This document shows, piece after piece, positions 1-8,827 of a stretch of 64,000 nt of DNA. The notes below the pieces were generated by a model. The model saw only the letters and a list, made by a program, of their open reading frames with translations, made no database searches and was not told where the DNA came from. Both the position numbers and the translations under genes were made by a program. How positions within the stretch are numbered: position 1 is the first letter of the stretch; each line of letters starts with the position of its first letter. The DNA is from Sphingobacteriales bacterium 44-61 (GTDB lineage Bacteria; Bacteroidota; Bacteroidia; Chitinophagales; Chitinophagaceae), in the NCBI GenBank assembly GCA_001898405.1, contig MKTW01000012.1, positions 124,001 through 188,000 of the forward strand, given 5' to 3'.

Positions 1-328
1 GCTTTTTATTGCCTGCATACTTATAGCCTTCGGTTGAATAGTAAGCTTCCCAAAAACCGCCAGTAAAATTAAAGTTGGCGCGGCTTTTCTGTTCAAGGAT
101 TTCTATTTGCCCCAGTGTTTGTTTAGCGATTGCTTTATCTGCTGCTGCACTCAGGTTGCTAAAATAAGCAGCTCTTACCGCTGGCCAGGGGTATTGGGCT
201 GCGGTCTGGTATTTTCCGGCAACATCCTGCAACTCCTGCTTTGAAGCACAGGGTGCGCCCAATTTGATTTGAGCAATTATTGTTTGTGAGAGAAGTATGC
301 AGAACAGATATACGGTAGTTTTTTTCAT
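1..328 (-). CDS. Secreted protein of unknown function, 3' part cut off by window edge
   Basis: An open frame runs from ATG at 328 to the window edge without a stop (109 codons visible). The N-terminus (MKKTTVYLFCILLSQTIIAQ) is a typical Sec signal peptide. The visible mature part is Ala- and Lys-rich and probably helical, followed by aromatic residues around FNFTGGFWEAYY. It starts 27 bp after the stop of the TPR protein on the same strand, so the two are probably one transcription unit. I do not recognise the family, and the missing C-terminus prevents a better call. Confidence 0.75.
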   Translation of the reverse strand, partial: MKKTTVYLFCILLSQTIIAQIKLGAPCASKQELQDVAGKYQTAAQYPWPAVRAAYFSNLSAAADKAIAKQTLGQIEILEQKSRANFNFTGGFWEAYYSTEGYKYAGNKK

Positions 329-355
329 TATAGATTGATTTAGGCTTCCCGATTA

Positions 356-2470
356 TTATTTGAGATCATTAAAAGAAACACCGGAGCTTGTTCCAAGACT
401 ACCGCTGCTATTGATACTGATGTTGCCTTTACCGTCATTGGTGAAATGAACGGTTTGTGTTAGCTTGCCTTTTGCACTTCCTTTAAATCCTTCAATATCA
501 TTTTTTTTATCTCCTCCTACCTCACAATCAAAACCACCGCTCACTTCAGCACCCACATATATATCCTGGATGCCCCCTCTTCCTATTTCCATTCCTAATG
601 TGACTTCAGCACCTACTTTAGATCCCAATGGCCCTTTATAAGTTTTGCCGGCGCTTACTTCTACCGTACAGCTTTTGAATGAATCGAAAAAATCTGCTTT
701 TCGCATATCCTGTTTCATACCCAGGTTAACAGGGCCTACGCCCAGGTTAGTAATTATTTCGGTACAGGTGATCTGTATGCTTCCTACAGGTGTTTTGAAT
801 TCACTGTTTAGCTGGCAGTTTACCTCATCAAAGTCTGATAGTTTCCAGGGGCTCTGCGATTGCACCTCCAGGCATTGTTTCTGCCCTAATCCTATACCCG
901 TATAGCTGACCTGACCTATTGCCGACAACCAGGTGATTTTAGCGCCGATCACTGCCCTGCTAAAATCTTTGGACGACCGGGTGAATTGTTCCCAGTACAG
1001 TTCTTCTTCAATATTCCTTCGTAATTGTTTCAGACTATTGTCATACAGCTCTTCCAGCCTGGTGTTGGGTAGTTTGGCAAAATATTCTTCGGATAAGGCG
1101 ATGAATTTATTGCAGAAACTTTTGTTGGCCAGCCCTTCGCCAATCTGCTTGTTCTCTTCCTGTTCAAGTTTATCGTATTTTTTTGTGTATTCTTTCAACA
1201 GTAGCTTGGCGCTATCCAGCAATGCTTCAATTCCTTTTTTTGCCGCATCTATTTTAAGCGTACGGCTTTTATCCGCAGATAATATATTGAGTACTGTTTC
1301 TGCTCTTGCCCTTAAAGGCAATTCTTCTGTTTTTATTTCTTCTGTTATTTTACCGGTAGCGGCAAATTCATAACCAATGTCAGCCTTCTTTTTTAGTTCT
1401 TCGGGTGAGGGCATAAGTTGATTCGATTGCTGCTGCAAACTAATAATCCTTTCAGTTATATCTTTTTTATAGGCTTCCCATACTTCCTTTAAATCAGCTT
1501 CTTCTGCTGCATTTTTGGGAAAGGGGGGATGTTCAAACTCGTGCAGCCCCAATGGGTCTGAATTAGGCTTGGTGGGGTAGCGGATATCTTTTGCAGTAAG
1601 CTTGTATTTGAGCTTACGCAGCCGGTTTACAATATCGCGCGACAGGCTGTTGCCCGCAGCTTTCTTTACCAGTTCAACTGCTTTCGTAACATCTCCCTTG
1701 CTTTCTGCGATGGTCGATTTGCTCATGTTCGCCTGAACATGAAGTGGCGACAAAACAAGCACTGTGTCAAAATATTTATCTGCCTTATTCAGTTCGCCAA
1801 GCTGGTACCAGGCCTGGCCGAGATTATTGAGAATGGAAGTGTTTTTCGGAAAGTTCTTATTTAACTTATTAAGAATGGGAATGGCCAGTTGACCCCCATC
1901 CATCAGGATGAGCATGGCTGCATAGTTGTTGAGGTTCTCTGTATTGCCCGGTTCCATGGCCAATGCCTTACCCATCAGGTGCAATGCAATCTGTAAACGG
2001 CCCGTAACCCAGATAAGGGATGCATTGTTCCCGATCATTAAAGCGGATTGCTTTTCTTTCTTTAACTGGTCATAAAATTTTTCCGCTGCAGATTTACTTT
2101 CAGGGCTTAACCGGGTTGATATTTTTTGAACTACTCCTTGAGTATAGGTAGCCAGTGCAGCATCTGAAAGCGGTGTAGCAGCAATGCCGCCAATCCTGGC
2201 GGCATCCTTTGCGGGAACCAGGCCAAATTCTTTCTGCATGGCTATATTTACTGTTCCGGCATTTTTGGTATTCAATACCGGGTTGCTTGCAGCATCAGGC
2301 AGTTTTATGCCCATTTGCTCCATCATCTTTTTTTGCTCTGGAGTCAGTTTGTCGTATCCAGACTGAGCCTCTTTGAGCCGTTCCTGCACTTCCTTTTGAT
2401 TCGTAGGATTACGTTTTTGGGATATTGCAAAAAGAGGCAGCAGGATGATGAAAAGTACAATATGCTTCAT
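356..2470 (-). CDS. Exported tetratricopeptide-repeat protein
   Basis: 704 aa. A signal peptide (MKHIVLFIILLPLFAISQ) is followed by a Lys/Gln-rich segment (residues about 20-60) and then TPR-like helices at roughly residues 145-275, for example ALAMEPGNTENLNNYAAML and FPKNTSILNNLGQAWYQLG. The region from about 300 to 500 is charged and helical. The last 180 residues are Gly- and Ser-rich with alternating hydrophobics, as in a beta-sheet domain. TPRs usually mediate protein contacts; no catalytic motif is visible. It is followed by a second secreted protein at 328, probably in the same operon. The export call is firm; the function is unknown. Confidence 0.8.
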   Translation of the reverse strand: MKHIVLFIILLPLFAISQKRNPTNQKEVQERLKEAQSGYDKLTPEQKKMMEQMGIKLPDAASNPVLNTKNAGTVNIAMQKEFGLVPAKDAARIGGIAATPLSDAALATYTQGVVQKISTRLSPESKSAAEKFYDQLKKEKQSALMIGNNASLIWVTGRLQIALHLMGKALAMEPGNTENLNNYAAMLILMDGGQLAIPILNKLNKNFPKNTSILNNLGQAWYQLGELNKADKYFDTVLVLSPLHVQANMSKSTIAESKGDVTKAVELVKKAAGNSLSRDIVNRLRKLKYKLTAKDIRYPTKPNSDPLGLHEFEHPPFPKNAAEEADLKEVWEAYKKDITERIISLQQQSNQLMPSPEELKKKADIGYEFAATGKITEEIKTEELPLRARAETVLNILSADKSRTLKIDAAKKGIEALLDSAKLLLKEYTKKYDKLEQEENKQIGEGLANKSFCNKFIALSEEYFAKLPNTRLEELYDNSLKQLRRNIEEELYWEQFTRSSKDFSRAVIGAKITWLSAIGQVSYTGIGLGQKQCLEVQSQSPWKLSDFDEVNCQLNSEFKTPVGSIQITCTEIITNLGVGPVNLGMKQDMRKADFFDSFKSCTVEVSAGKTYKGPLGSKVGAEVTLGMEIGRGGIQDIYVGAEVSGGFDCEVGGDKKNDIEGFKGSAKGKLTQTVHFTNDGKGNISINSSGSLGTSSGVSFNDLK

Positions 2471-2691
2471 TTATTAATTTTTGTGATGAGCATTGAGCCT
2501 TTTTAATGACTACAAAACTGTATTTTTCTATTAGGGCAGTCAATCCCCTAAAAGAATGATTTTGGGGCCCGAATAATCATTGTTTCAAGGGTGATCGTCC
2601 TGGTGCGACATTATTGGTTGACTTTTTTATTTTTTATGTAAATTGGTCTTGATAATCTATTTCTAATGGCTGGCTATATCTTTCAATATCG
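2471..2691. other. Divergent intergenic region
   Basis: 221 bp between the TPR protein (leftward) and the TlpA-like protein (rightward), so promoters for both are expected here. The stretch is AT-rich. A TTAGGG/CCCTAA pair at about 2530-2550 could form a short hairpin. No coding capacity or recognised RNA is visible. Confidence 0.4.
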
Positions 2692-3930
2692 ATGCTAAAA
2701 TCTTTTCTGGCGTTCCCTTTCACTATTTTATCGTTTCTGGCAGTATCTGCTCAGAATAATAGTAGCTCAAATGTTAAAACGATTGTTACAGGGGTCCTTA
2801 AAAACATCCCGGATTCTATCTCTTATATCTATTTTATTTCTACCGGTAATAGTAATACTGACAGTACGCCGGTTGTCGGGAATAAATACGTTTATGAAAT
2901 TAATAGTACGGACCGTCCTTGTTTCATTACATTCTTTATAAAATCGCCCAAATTGTTAGAGGCTTATGAGGAGAGGAATTTAGCTGTGCTGCTACTGGAT
3001 GGTAAAAATGTGACGGTGACATCTACTGACTCTTTCCCTAATATGCTTGTGTCAGGTTCAAGTGCATATAACGAGTTTATGAAGCTTGAGAGGATGCGTG
3101 AGCCGTATTCCCGTCAGCTAGTGAATTTATTTAAAGATCAGAATCAGAAAAGACAGATGAAGGATAAGGATGCTGTAAATATAGTGCAGGCTAAAGTTGA
3201 TTCTGTAAGAGATCGTTTGTCCGGCGAGTATATAGCTTATGTCAAAAAAAATCTATCATCCCCTGCAGCTATTTATGCTCTTTCTACAGCATTGGATCAG
3301 GCAAGTGATAAAGATAAAGCTGCAACGGAGGTTGGAAAGCTGTATATAAGCCGGCCTGAACGGGATAAGCAATCTTCGTTTGGCAAAAGGATAAAAAACA
3401 AGATTTATGATGAAACGCCAGGTGTTGGAAAAAAGGCTATAGATTTTACGCTGCCAGATACAGTTAATAATGCTATTTCACTTGCTTCGTACCGCGGACA
3501 ATATTTGCTTTTGGATTTTTGGGCAAGTTGGTGCGGACCCTGCCGCGCGGAAAATAAATACATTATTCAGGCATGGCACCAGTATAAATCCAAAAACTTT
3601 ACCGTACTGAGTGTGAGCCTTGATGGGAAAGAGGATCAGGATAAATGGATAGAAGCTATCCATAAGGATGGGCTGCTCTGGCAACAGGTCATTGATAAAG
3701 ATGCCAAGGTCAGGAAAATGTATAACATCACCAGTATTCCCAGGAATTTTCTGATCGACCCCACCGGGAAAATAATTGATAAAAACCTGCGTGGTGAAAG
3801 ATTGGAGAAAGTGTTGTCGAAGTTAGAAGATGGTGGTATGCTACTGCCCGTTGATCAGTCAAAAATCCCTATCTCCAAAGCGCACCGTTCATCAGTCAAA
3901 GAAAAGCTACAACGGTTCTCCAGTTTTTAA
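2692..3930 (+). CDS. TlpA-family thiol-disulfide oxidoreductase with DUF4369-type N-terminus
   Basis: 412 aa. A signal peptide ends near residue 20 (LAVSAQ). The N-terminal half looks like the DUF4369 beta domain common in Bacteroidota periplasmic thioredoxins. From about residue 245 there is an AhpC/TSA-thioredoxin fold: PGVGKKAIDFTLPD, then the redox motif WASWCGPCR, and the cis-Pro segment NITSIPRNFLID. Such proteins reduce or isomerise disulfides in the periplasm, often for cytochrome c or secreted enzymes. The C-terminal 30 residues extend past the fold and are Lys/Ser-rich. It converges on the CLC gene with only 19 bp between the stops. Confidence 0.9.
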   Translation: MLKSFLAFPFTILSFLAVSAQNNSSSNVKTIVTGVLKNIPDSISYIYFISTGNSNTDSTPVVGNKYVYEINSTDRPCFITFFIKSPKLLEAYEERNLAVLLLDGKNVTVTSTDSFPNMLVSGSSAYNEFMKLERMREPYSRQLVNLFKDQNQKRQMKDKDAVNIVQAKVDSVRDRLSGEYIAYVKKNLSSPAAIYALSTALDQASDKDKAATEVGKLYISRPERDKQSSFGKRIKNKIYDETPGVGKKAIDFTLPDTVNNAISLASYRGQYLLLDFWASWCGPCRAENKYIIQAWHQYKSKNFTVLSVSLDGKEDQDKWIEAIHKDGLLWQQVIDKDAKVRKMYNITSIPRNFLIDPTGKIIDKNLRGERLEKVLSKLEDGGMLLPVDQSKIPISKAHRSSVKEKLQRFSSF

Positions 3931-3949
3931 CAGAAAGATTTGTTTCCAT

Positions 3950-5302
3950 TCATGTTTTGTCTTTATTGATGCGTTTATCCCTGATCTGCTTAAGTGTTTT
4001 ATTGACGGTTGAATTATCCTGTTCGATCTTCGAAAAGCCCACTCTTTGAGAAAGATAGATGCCGGTGTGGCCACTGAAATAATAAGCAGTGAAGCAGGCA
4101 ACAGCATAATACAGGATATAGTCGCCACCGAAAAGTTCTACTCCCATGATCGTGCACGCAATTGGCGTGTTGGTAGCGCCGGCAAATACAGCAATAAAGC
4201 CCAGTCCGGCCATCAGGTCAACAGGTGCTCCAGTGATCATAGCTATAGTATTTCCCAATGCAGCACCTATAAAAAATAAGGGTGTTACTTCTCCGCCTTT
4301 AAAACCCATGCCCAGTGTGATTGCCGTGAATATAATTTTCCAGAACCAGCTTAAATATCCTGCCCCTCCTTCCGAAAAACATGAGATAATAGATACACTA
4401 CCAGGTTCAGGGTTTGTTACTCCAAGGCCCAGGTAATCCCTTGTTCCTGTTACAGTCGTTAAGGCAATAATGATCACACCTCCAAGTGCAGGGATCAGCC
4501 ATTTGATCTTAATAAAACGGTTGCTGTAATTTTTGATCGTGTGGGAGAGTTCGGAGAAGAAATAGCCAGCCAACCCGAAAAATACCCCTGCAATAATGGC
4601 TTTTCCCAGAAGCAGGTAATCAAAATGCAGAAATGAAATATTGCTGGAATCTGCCGCTTTGAATGTAATGTAGTAAGCCGTGTGATGAATGCCATAGGCC
4701 GAGCAAGTGAAATCAGCCAGCACACTGGCGATAAAGCAGGGCATCAAAGCATTGTAATTCATTCTGCCGATCGCCAGTACTTCAAGCGCAAAGATGGCGC
4801 CTGTAACGGGCGTGCCAAACACAGCCCCAAAGCCTGCGGCAATACCGCACATGAGAAGGATGCTGATATCCTGTTTGCTTAATTTAAACCAGCGGCCCAG
4901 TAGTGCCGCCATACTTCCGCCCATTTGCACAGCTGTACCTTCCCGGCCTGCGGAGCCACCGAATAAATGTGTAATGACCGTAGTACCTAAAACCAATGGC
5001 GTCATACGGGAAGGAACGCCTCCACCAGGTTCATGGATCTCTTCCATGATCAGGTTGTTCCCCGCTTCCGCATTTTTACCAAGGTATTTATAAATAAAAT
5101 AGATCAGGATGCCGGCCAGGGGAAGAAGGTACAATAACCAGCCTTGCTGCCAGCGTAATTCGGTGGCTTTATCCAGTAACCATAAGAACAAGGCAACCAG
5201 CGAACCGACAATAAAGGAAACAGGGATAGTGAGAAGTGTCCAGCGAAGGAGATGGTGGGTGATAGCAATATGCTCGAAACTGGTCTTTAATTTTCTTATC
5301 AT
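3950..5302 (-). CDS. CLC-family antiporter, probably the fluoride/proton type (CLC-F)
   Basis: 450 aa with about 10-12 hydrophobic segments. The canonical chloride-selectivity motif GSGIP is replaced by GNNLI (residues 81-85), and the gating-glutamate motif is GREGT (119-123, Glu121) instead of GREGP. To my knowledge both variants mark the fluoride-exporting CLC-F clade. [18 protein letters not shown] and [15 protein letters not shown] are the other CLC signatures. The likely role is export of F- in exchange for H+ across the inner membrane. A fluoride-riboswitch-like leader directly upstream (5341-5399) supports this strongly. Automatic annotation would probably say voltage-gated chloride channel. 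ATG at 5302 follows the expression platform immediately. Confidence 0.9.
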   Translation of the reverse strand: MIRKLKTSFEHIAITHHLLRWTLLTIPVSFIVGSLVALFLWLLDKATELRWQQGWLLYLLPLAGILIYFIYKYLGKNAEAGNNLIMEEIHEPGGGVPSRMTPLVLGTTVITHLFGGSAGREGTAVQMGGSMAALLGRWFKLSKQDISILLMCGIAAGFGAVFGTPVTGAIFALEVLAIGRMNYNALMPCFIASVLADFTCSAYGIHHTAYYITFKAADSSNISFLHFDYLLLGKAIIAGVFFGLAGYFFSELSHTIKNYSNRFIKIKWLIPALGGVIIIALTTVTGTRDYLGLGVTNPEPGSVSIISCFSEGGAGYLSWFWKIIFTAITLGMGFKGGEVTPLFFIGAALGNTIAMITGAPVDLMAGLGFIAVFAGATNTPIACTIMGVELFGGDYILYYAVACFTAYYFSGHTGIYLSQRVGFSKIEQDNSTVNKTLKQIRDKRINKDKT

Positions 5303-5349
5303 CCTACAAATAGTTTAGAAGGCCATAAGGCCAGTACTTAATTTGTAGG
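5303..5349 (-). promoter_or_regulatory. Riboswitch expression platform (predicted translational switch)
   Basis: The 3' edge of the aptamer, CCUACAAAU (5349-5341), is perfectly complementary over 9 nt to AUUUGUAGG (5311-5303), which abuts the AUG at 5302. The aptamer pseudoknot and this pairing cannot form together. Inferred logic: without fluoride the initiation region is sequestered, and ligand binding frees it. A small GGCC-UUAU-GGCC hairpin lies between the two segments. Confidence 0.65.
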
Positions 5350-5399
5350 CGCCATTAGTTCTTAAGAAAGAACGGTTCAGTAGGAAGACACCATTTCCT
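5341..5399 (-). ncRNA. Fluoride (crcB-motif) riboswitch aptamer
   Basis: Read on the minus strand from 5399. A 5-bp stem AGGAA/UUCCU (5399-5395 with 5386-5382) encloses the loop AUGGUGUC. A 6-bp hairpin GUUCUU/AAGAAC with loop UCUU follows (5373-5358), then UAAUGGCGCCUAC (5357-5345). Loop bases GGUGUC can pair with GGCGCC (two G-U wobbles) as the pseudoknot that defines this class. Element order and the AUGG, AAUGG and CCUAC sequences match the fluoride aptamer as I remember it. The gene downstream is a CLC with fluoride-type motifs, the expected partner. Confidence 0.85.
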
Positions 5400-5441
5400 T
5401 GCAGGCAAAGATACAGTATCGGTCGTGAAAAGTGATGGAAT

Positions 5442-5471
5442 AAAAAACGCCGGTCAATACCGGCGTTTTTT
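5442..5471 (-). terminator. Rho-independent terminator of the tricorn-like gene
   Basis: Arms AAAAAACGCCGGT (5442-5454) and ACCGGCGTTTTTT (5459-5471) are perfect complements around a CAAT loop. The hairpin starts 5 bp past the protease stop codon. It is symmetrical, but leftward transcription of the protease is the obvious client, separating it from the riboswitch-CLC unit. Confidence 0.9.
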
Positions 5472-5475
5472 ATTG

Positions 5476-8400
5476 TTATTTTGATTTATCTGGAAATGGC
5501 GGAATCTTCGGTACTCCAGTCGCTCCACCTTGCGCCAGTTTGTCAAGCAACTCTTTTATACCACGCGTCAGTTGCTGGTCGACCCCTTTATATTCATCAA
5601 ACGGATCATTGACTACTTCAATATCCGGGTGCACGCCTTCACCCTCTATGACAAATGCAGAACCATCTGCTGCGAAATGGGCGAATTCTGGTTTCCGCAT
5701 ATCACCACCATCAATGAAAGGTAAGGAGCCGCTGATGCCGACCACGCCGCCCCAGCTGCGCTGGCCGATCAATGGACCGATCTTGTAATACTGAAACTGC
5801 CAGGGAAAAAGATCACCGTCTGAAGCAGAATACTGATCGATCAGGCAAACTTTGGGGCCAACGTGCGCATCCGGTTTGATGGAAGCGACTTTGCCATTGC
5901 GGCGCATGGTACCAAGGCCGGGTTTACGCAGTAAGCGCTCAATGATCATAGGCGATACATTACCTCCTCCGTTACCACGATCGTCGATGATGAGCGCTTC
6001 TTTGTCAAGCTGAGGATAAAAATACCGGGCAAATTGATTAAGCCCTTCCGGGCCCATATCAGGGATATGTACATAACCGATGCGGCCTTTGCTTGCTGCT
6101 GTTACTTTCGCAATGTTTTGCTGCACCCATTCATGATAATAAAGTGATGATTCGTCGGCAATGGGTTTGACAAGCACTTTGCGTGCGCCATTACTGGCCG
6201 GCGAGCTGTTCAGCTCAATTTCAACAAGCTGCCCTGCTTTGGCAATGAGTGTCTGGTAAATATTGGCAACATCCTTCATGGACGTACCATTGATCGAAAT
6301 GATATATTCACCGGCTTTGGCATTTACGCCGGGTACACGCAGCGGAGATACCAGCGTCTTGTTCCAGCTTTCTCCGGAAAGAATGCTGTCGATCCGGTAA
6401 TAGCCGCTCTTGTCGCGACTGAAAGTAGCGCCCAACAGCCCCATGGGTATGCGATCAATGGAAGGACGATCCCCACTGTTTACATACGCATGTCCAACAT
6501 TCAGTTCACCGATCAGCTCTCCAATAAGGTAGGTGAGGTCATCCCGGTGATTGACATAAGGGAGCAATGGTGCATATTTATCATGCATGGCTTTCCAGTT
6601 CACGCCATGCATGTTAGGGTCGTAAAAATAATCGCGCATCTGGCGCCAGCTTTCATCATAGATCTGCTTCCATTCAGCTTTCAGGTCCACATTGATCTTA
6701 AGTGCACTGAGGTCAACTTTATTGGAAGGAGTGATCTTTGATTTGCCAAGTGTTTCAATAAAGAGATCATTGCCGCTGCGGAAGAGGATCTTCTTTGCAT
6801 CAGGTGATACACTGTAACCGCCGAACATGCCAATTTCCGTTTCCTTACCATCTGCAAAACTGAAGAATTTGAAGCCGCGGCCTGCCCGTCCACCAACGGA
6901 ATAATAAAGACCGTCTTCAACTGGTACCAATCCGCCATATCCTCCGGGTGTTACCGGTAAGCTTTCAATGCGGTCTGCAATGCCTGCTTCATCAACTGTT
7001 ATGCTGATGGTTTTTGATGCGCTTTTCGCGGGTGCCGGTGCTGCTGATGCTTTTTTGTTACTGGTATCGGGTTCATTTTTGATCGATACCTCGTCATTTT
7101 TATCAGCAAAAGGAGATGGCGTTGCCGCACTTAAGCGTACAAAGTAAGGCCGGCTCATATCCGTATAAACGTGATTCCATTCTGTATTACCGTAAGTAGG
7201 GTTGAAATCGCGCTGCGATACGAAGTACAGGAATTTGCCGTCCGGGCTGAATTGGGCACCGGAACTGTTATACCAGTTATCTGTAACAGTGACCGTTTTC
7301 TTCGAATCGAGATTGTACAGGTTGATGACAGAGAATTCCCGCGCTTTCCCCGGAAGTGTATAAGCGATCCATTTACTATCCGGTCCGAAAGTGTAGGAGC
7401 CGATTGTGCCTAGGTCTGAATGTGCGACGGTTGTTTTATTTCCTGAAGAAATATCGATTGTATATAAGTTCTGCTCCCTGTCTCCAAACAAGAGGTATTT
7501 GCTGTCTGGGCTCCAGATGGGATCGAACTTATAAGAACCACCACCTTTAGTAAGCTGTTTCGCCGGTGCAGTACCATCCTGTTGCTGGATATACAGTTCA
7601 TCCTCGCCGGTGCGGTCGGAAATATAGCTGACCCATTTTCCATCGGGACTCCAGGCGGCATTACGGTCATGTACCCCGCTCGACTGAGTGAGATTGCGGG
7701 TGACGCCGGTTTTGGCAGGCAGGGTAAACACATCACCACGGGCACCGATAACAATGCGTTTGCCATCGGGTGAAATATCCGTACTGTAAATGAAATCAGC
7801 AGCGTTTATCTGCTTGGTGCGGCCTGATGCAAAATCTTCAGCGATCACGATATTCAATTTTTTTGCCTCGCCTTTTACCAGGTCATACAGGTAAATGTAT
7901 CCGCCATTTTCAAACACGATCGCATCGCCGCCAAGCGAAGGGAATTTGATATCAAACTCCTTAAAGTCGGTGAGCTTTTGTGTTTGTTTGGTTTTGGTAT
8001 CATAAACAAAAAGATTGGTTGTTCTGTCGCGGTCGCTGACAAAATAGACCTTGTCGCCATAATACATGGGGAACATATCCTGAGCAGGGTTGTTCGTAAT
8101 ATTTTCTGCTTTACCGGTTTTGGGGTCTGTGAGCCAGATATCATCTGCCATGCCACCGCGGTAATGCTTCCAGGTACGGAATTCCCGGAACACGCGGTTC
8201 ATGGCCATTTTTGATCCATCTTTATTATAAGAGACCCATGAAGCAACAGAGAAGGGGAGCTCCTTGCTGAGATCTCCGTTAAGCGGTGCCAGGTAAATCT
8301 TCCCTTTGAAGGCATTGAAGGATGTGCCGCGGCCGCGATAGATCACCTGTTTGTCATCAGGCGTCCATCCCATCACGATATTGTTGGGGCCCATACGGTC

Positions 8401-8745
8401 AGCCACGTCATCACGGCCAAGTGTTGCTGTGTAGGTAATGCGTTTGGGTTCTCCGCCGGTTGAGGGGATCACAAATACTTCGGTGTTGCCATCATACTGC
8501 CCTGTGAAAGCGATGGACTTGCCGTCATGGCTGAAACGGGCAAACATTTCATAACCCGGATGGCTCGTGATACGGCGTGCAACGCCACCTGAAGATGAAA
8601 CGATATACAGATCGCCGGCATAAGTAAAAGCGACCTTGTCGCCATAGACAGCAGGAAAACGCAGTAAGCGTGCTTCCTGTTGGGCAGTGGCGATCAGAAA
8701 GCAGCCACATAGAAGGATAGAGGCTATAAGTTTTTTCATACGCAA
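5476..8745 (-). CDS. Tricorn-like protease (S41 family, beta-propeller plus PDZ)
   Basis: 1089 aa, close to the usual tricorn length. A signal peptide ends at ATAQ. Residues about 25-560 hold WD40/PD40-like propeller blades (for example SPDGKWVSYISDRTGEDEL, SPDGKFLYFVSQRD). A PDZ-like region lies near 770-850, and the C-terminal S41 core carries His752 (VGHAYV), the RGNGGGNVSP segment and the nucleophile Ser975 (SASDGD). Tricorn enzymes trim peptides to short products; the signal peptide places this one in the periplasm. A low-complexity Ala/Pro/Lys linker lies near residue 560-580. It lies 82 bp downstream of the ROK gene on the same strand and ends in a strong terminator. Confidence 0.93.
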   Translation of the reverse strand: MRMKKLIASILLCGCFLIATAQQEARLLRFPAVYGDKVAFTYAGDLYIVSSSGGVARRITSHPGYEMFARFSHDGKSIAFTGQYDGNTEVFVIPSTGGEPKRITYTATLGRDDVADRMGPNNIVMGWTPDDKQVIYRGRGTSFNAFKGKIYLAPLNGDLSKELPFSVASWVSYNKDGSKMAMNRVFREFRTWKHYRGGMADDIWLTDPKTGKAENITNNPAQDMFPMYYGDKVYFVSDRDRTTNLFVYDTKTKQTQKLTDFKEFDIKFPSLGGDAIVFENGGYIYLYDLVKGEAKKLNIVIAEDFASGRTKQINAADFIYSTDISPDGKRIVIGARGDVFTLPAKTGVTRNLTQSSGVHDRNAAWSPDGKWVSYISDRTGEDELYIQQQDGTAPAKQLTKGGGSYKFDPIWSPDSKYLLFGDREQNLYTIDISSGNKTTVAHSDLGTIGSYTFGPDSKWIAYTLPGKAREFSVINLYNLDSKKTVTVTDNWYNSSGAQFSPDGKFLYFVSQRDFNPTYGNTEWNHVYTDMSRPYFVRLSAATPSPFADKNDEVSIKNEPDTSNKKASAAPAPAKSASKTISITVDEAGIADRIESLPVTPGGYGGLVPVEDGLYYSVGGRAGRGFKFFSFADGKETEIGMFGGYSVSPDAKKILFRSGNDLFIETLGKSKITPSNKVDLSALKINVDLKAEWKQIYDESWRQMRDYFYDPNMHGVNWKAMHDKYAPLLPYVNHRDDLTYLIGELIGELNVGHAYVNSGDRPSIDRIPMGLLGATFSRDKSGYYRIDSILSGESWNKTLVSPLRVPGVNAKAGEYIISINGTSMKDVANIYQTLIAKAGQLVEIELNSSPASNGARKVLVKPIADESSLYYHEWVQQNIAKVTAASKGRIGYVHIPDMGPEGLNQFARYFYPQLDKEALIIDDRGNGGGNVSPMIIERLLRKPGLGTMRRNGKVASIKPDAHVGPKVCLIDQYSASDGDLFPWQFQYYKIGPLIGQRSWGGVVGISGSLPFIDGGDMRKPEFAHFAADGSAFVIEGEGVHPDIEVVNDPFDEYKGVDQQLTRGIKELLDKLAQGGATGVPKIPPFPDKSK

Positions 8746-8827
8746 TTTGGTTTTATATAAATAAGTCGGATCTTATTGCAGTGCGTTGCGATGTTAATTA
8801 TAACCCCAGGATATGGCTGTATATATA

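Noticed and set aside
933-1373. Long open frame on the plus strand inside the TPR-protein gene
   Set aside because: It is antisense to a clear signal-peptide protein, is Ser/Leu-rich as expected from a complementary frame, and shows no domain or initiation context.
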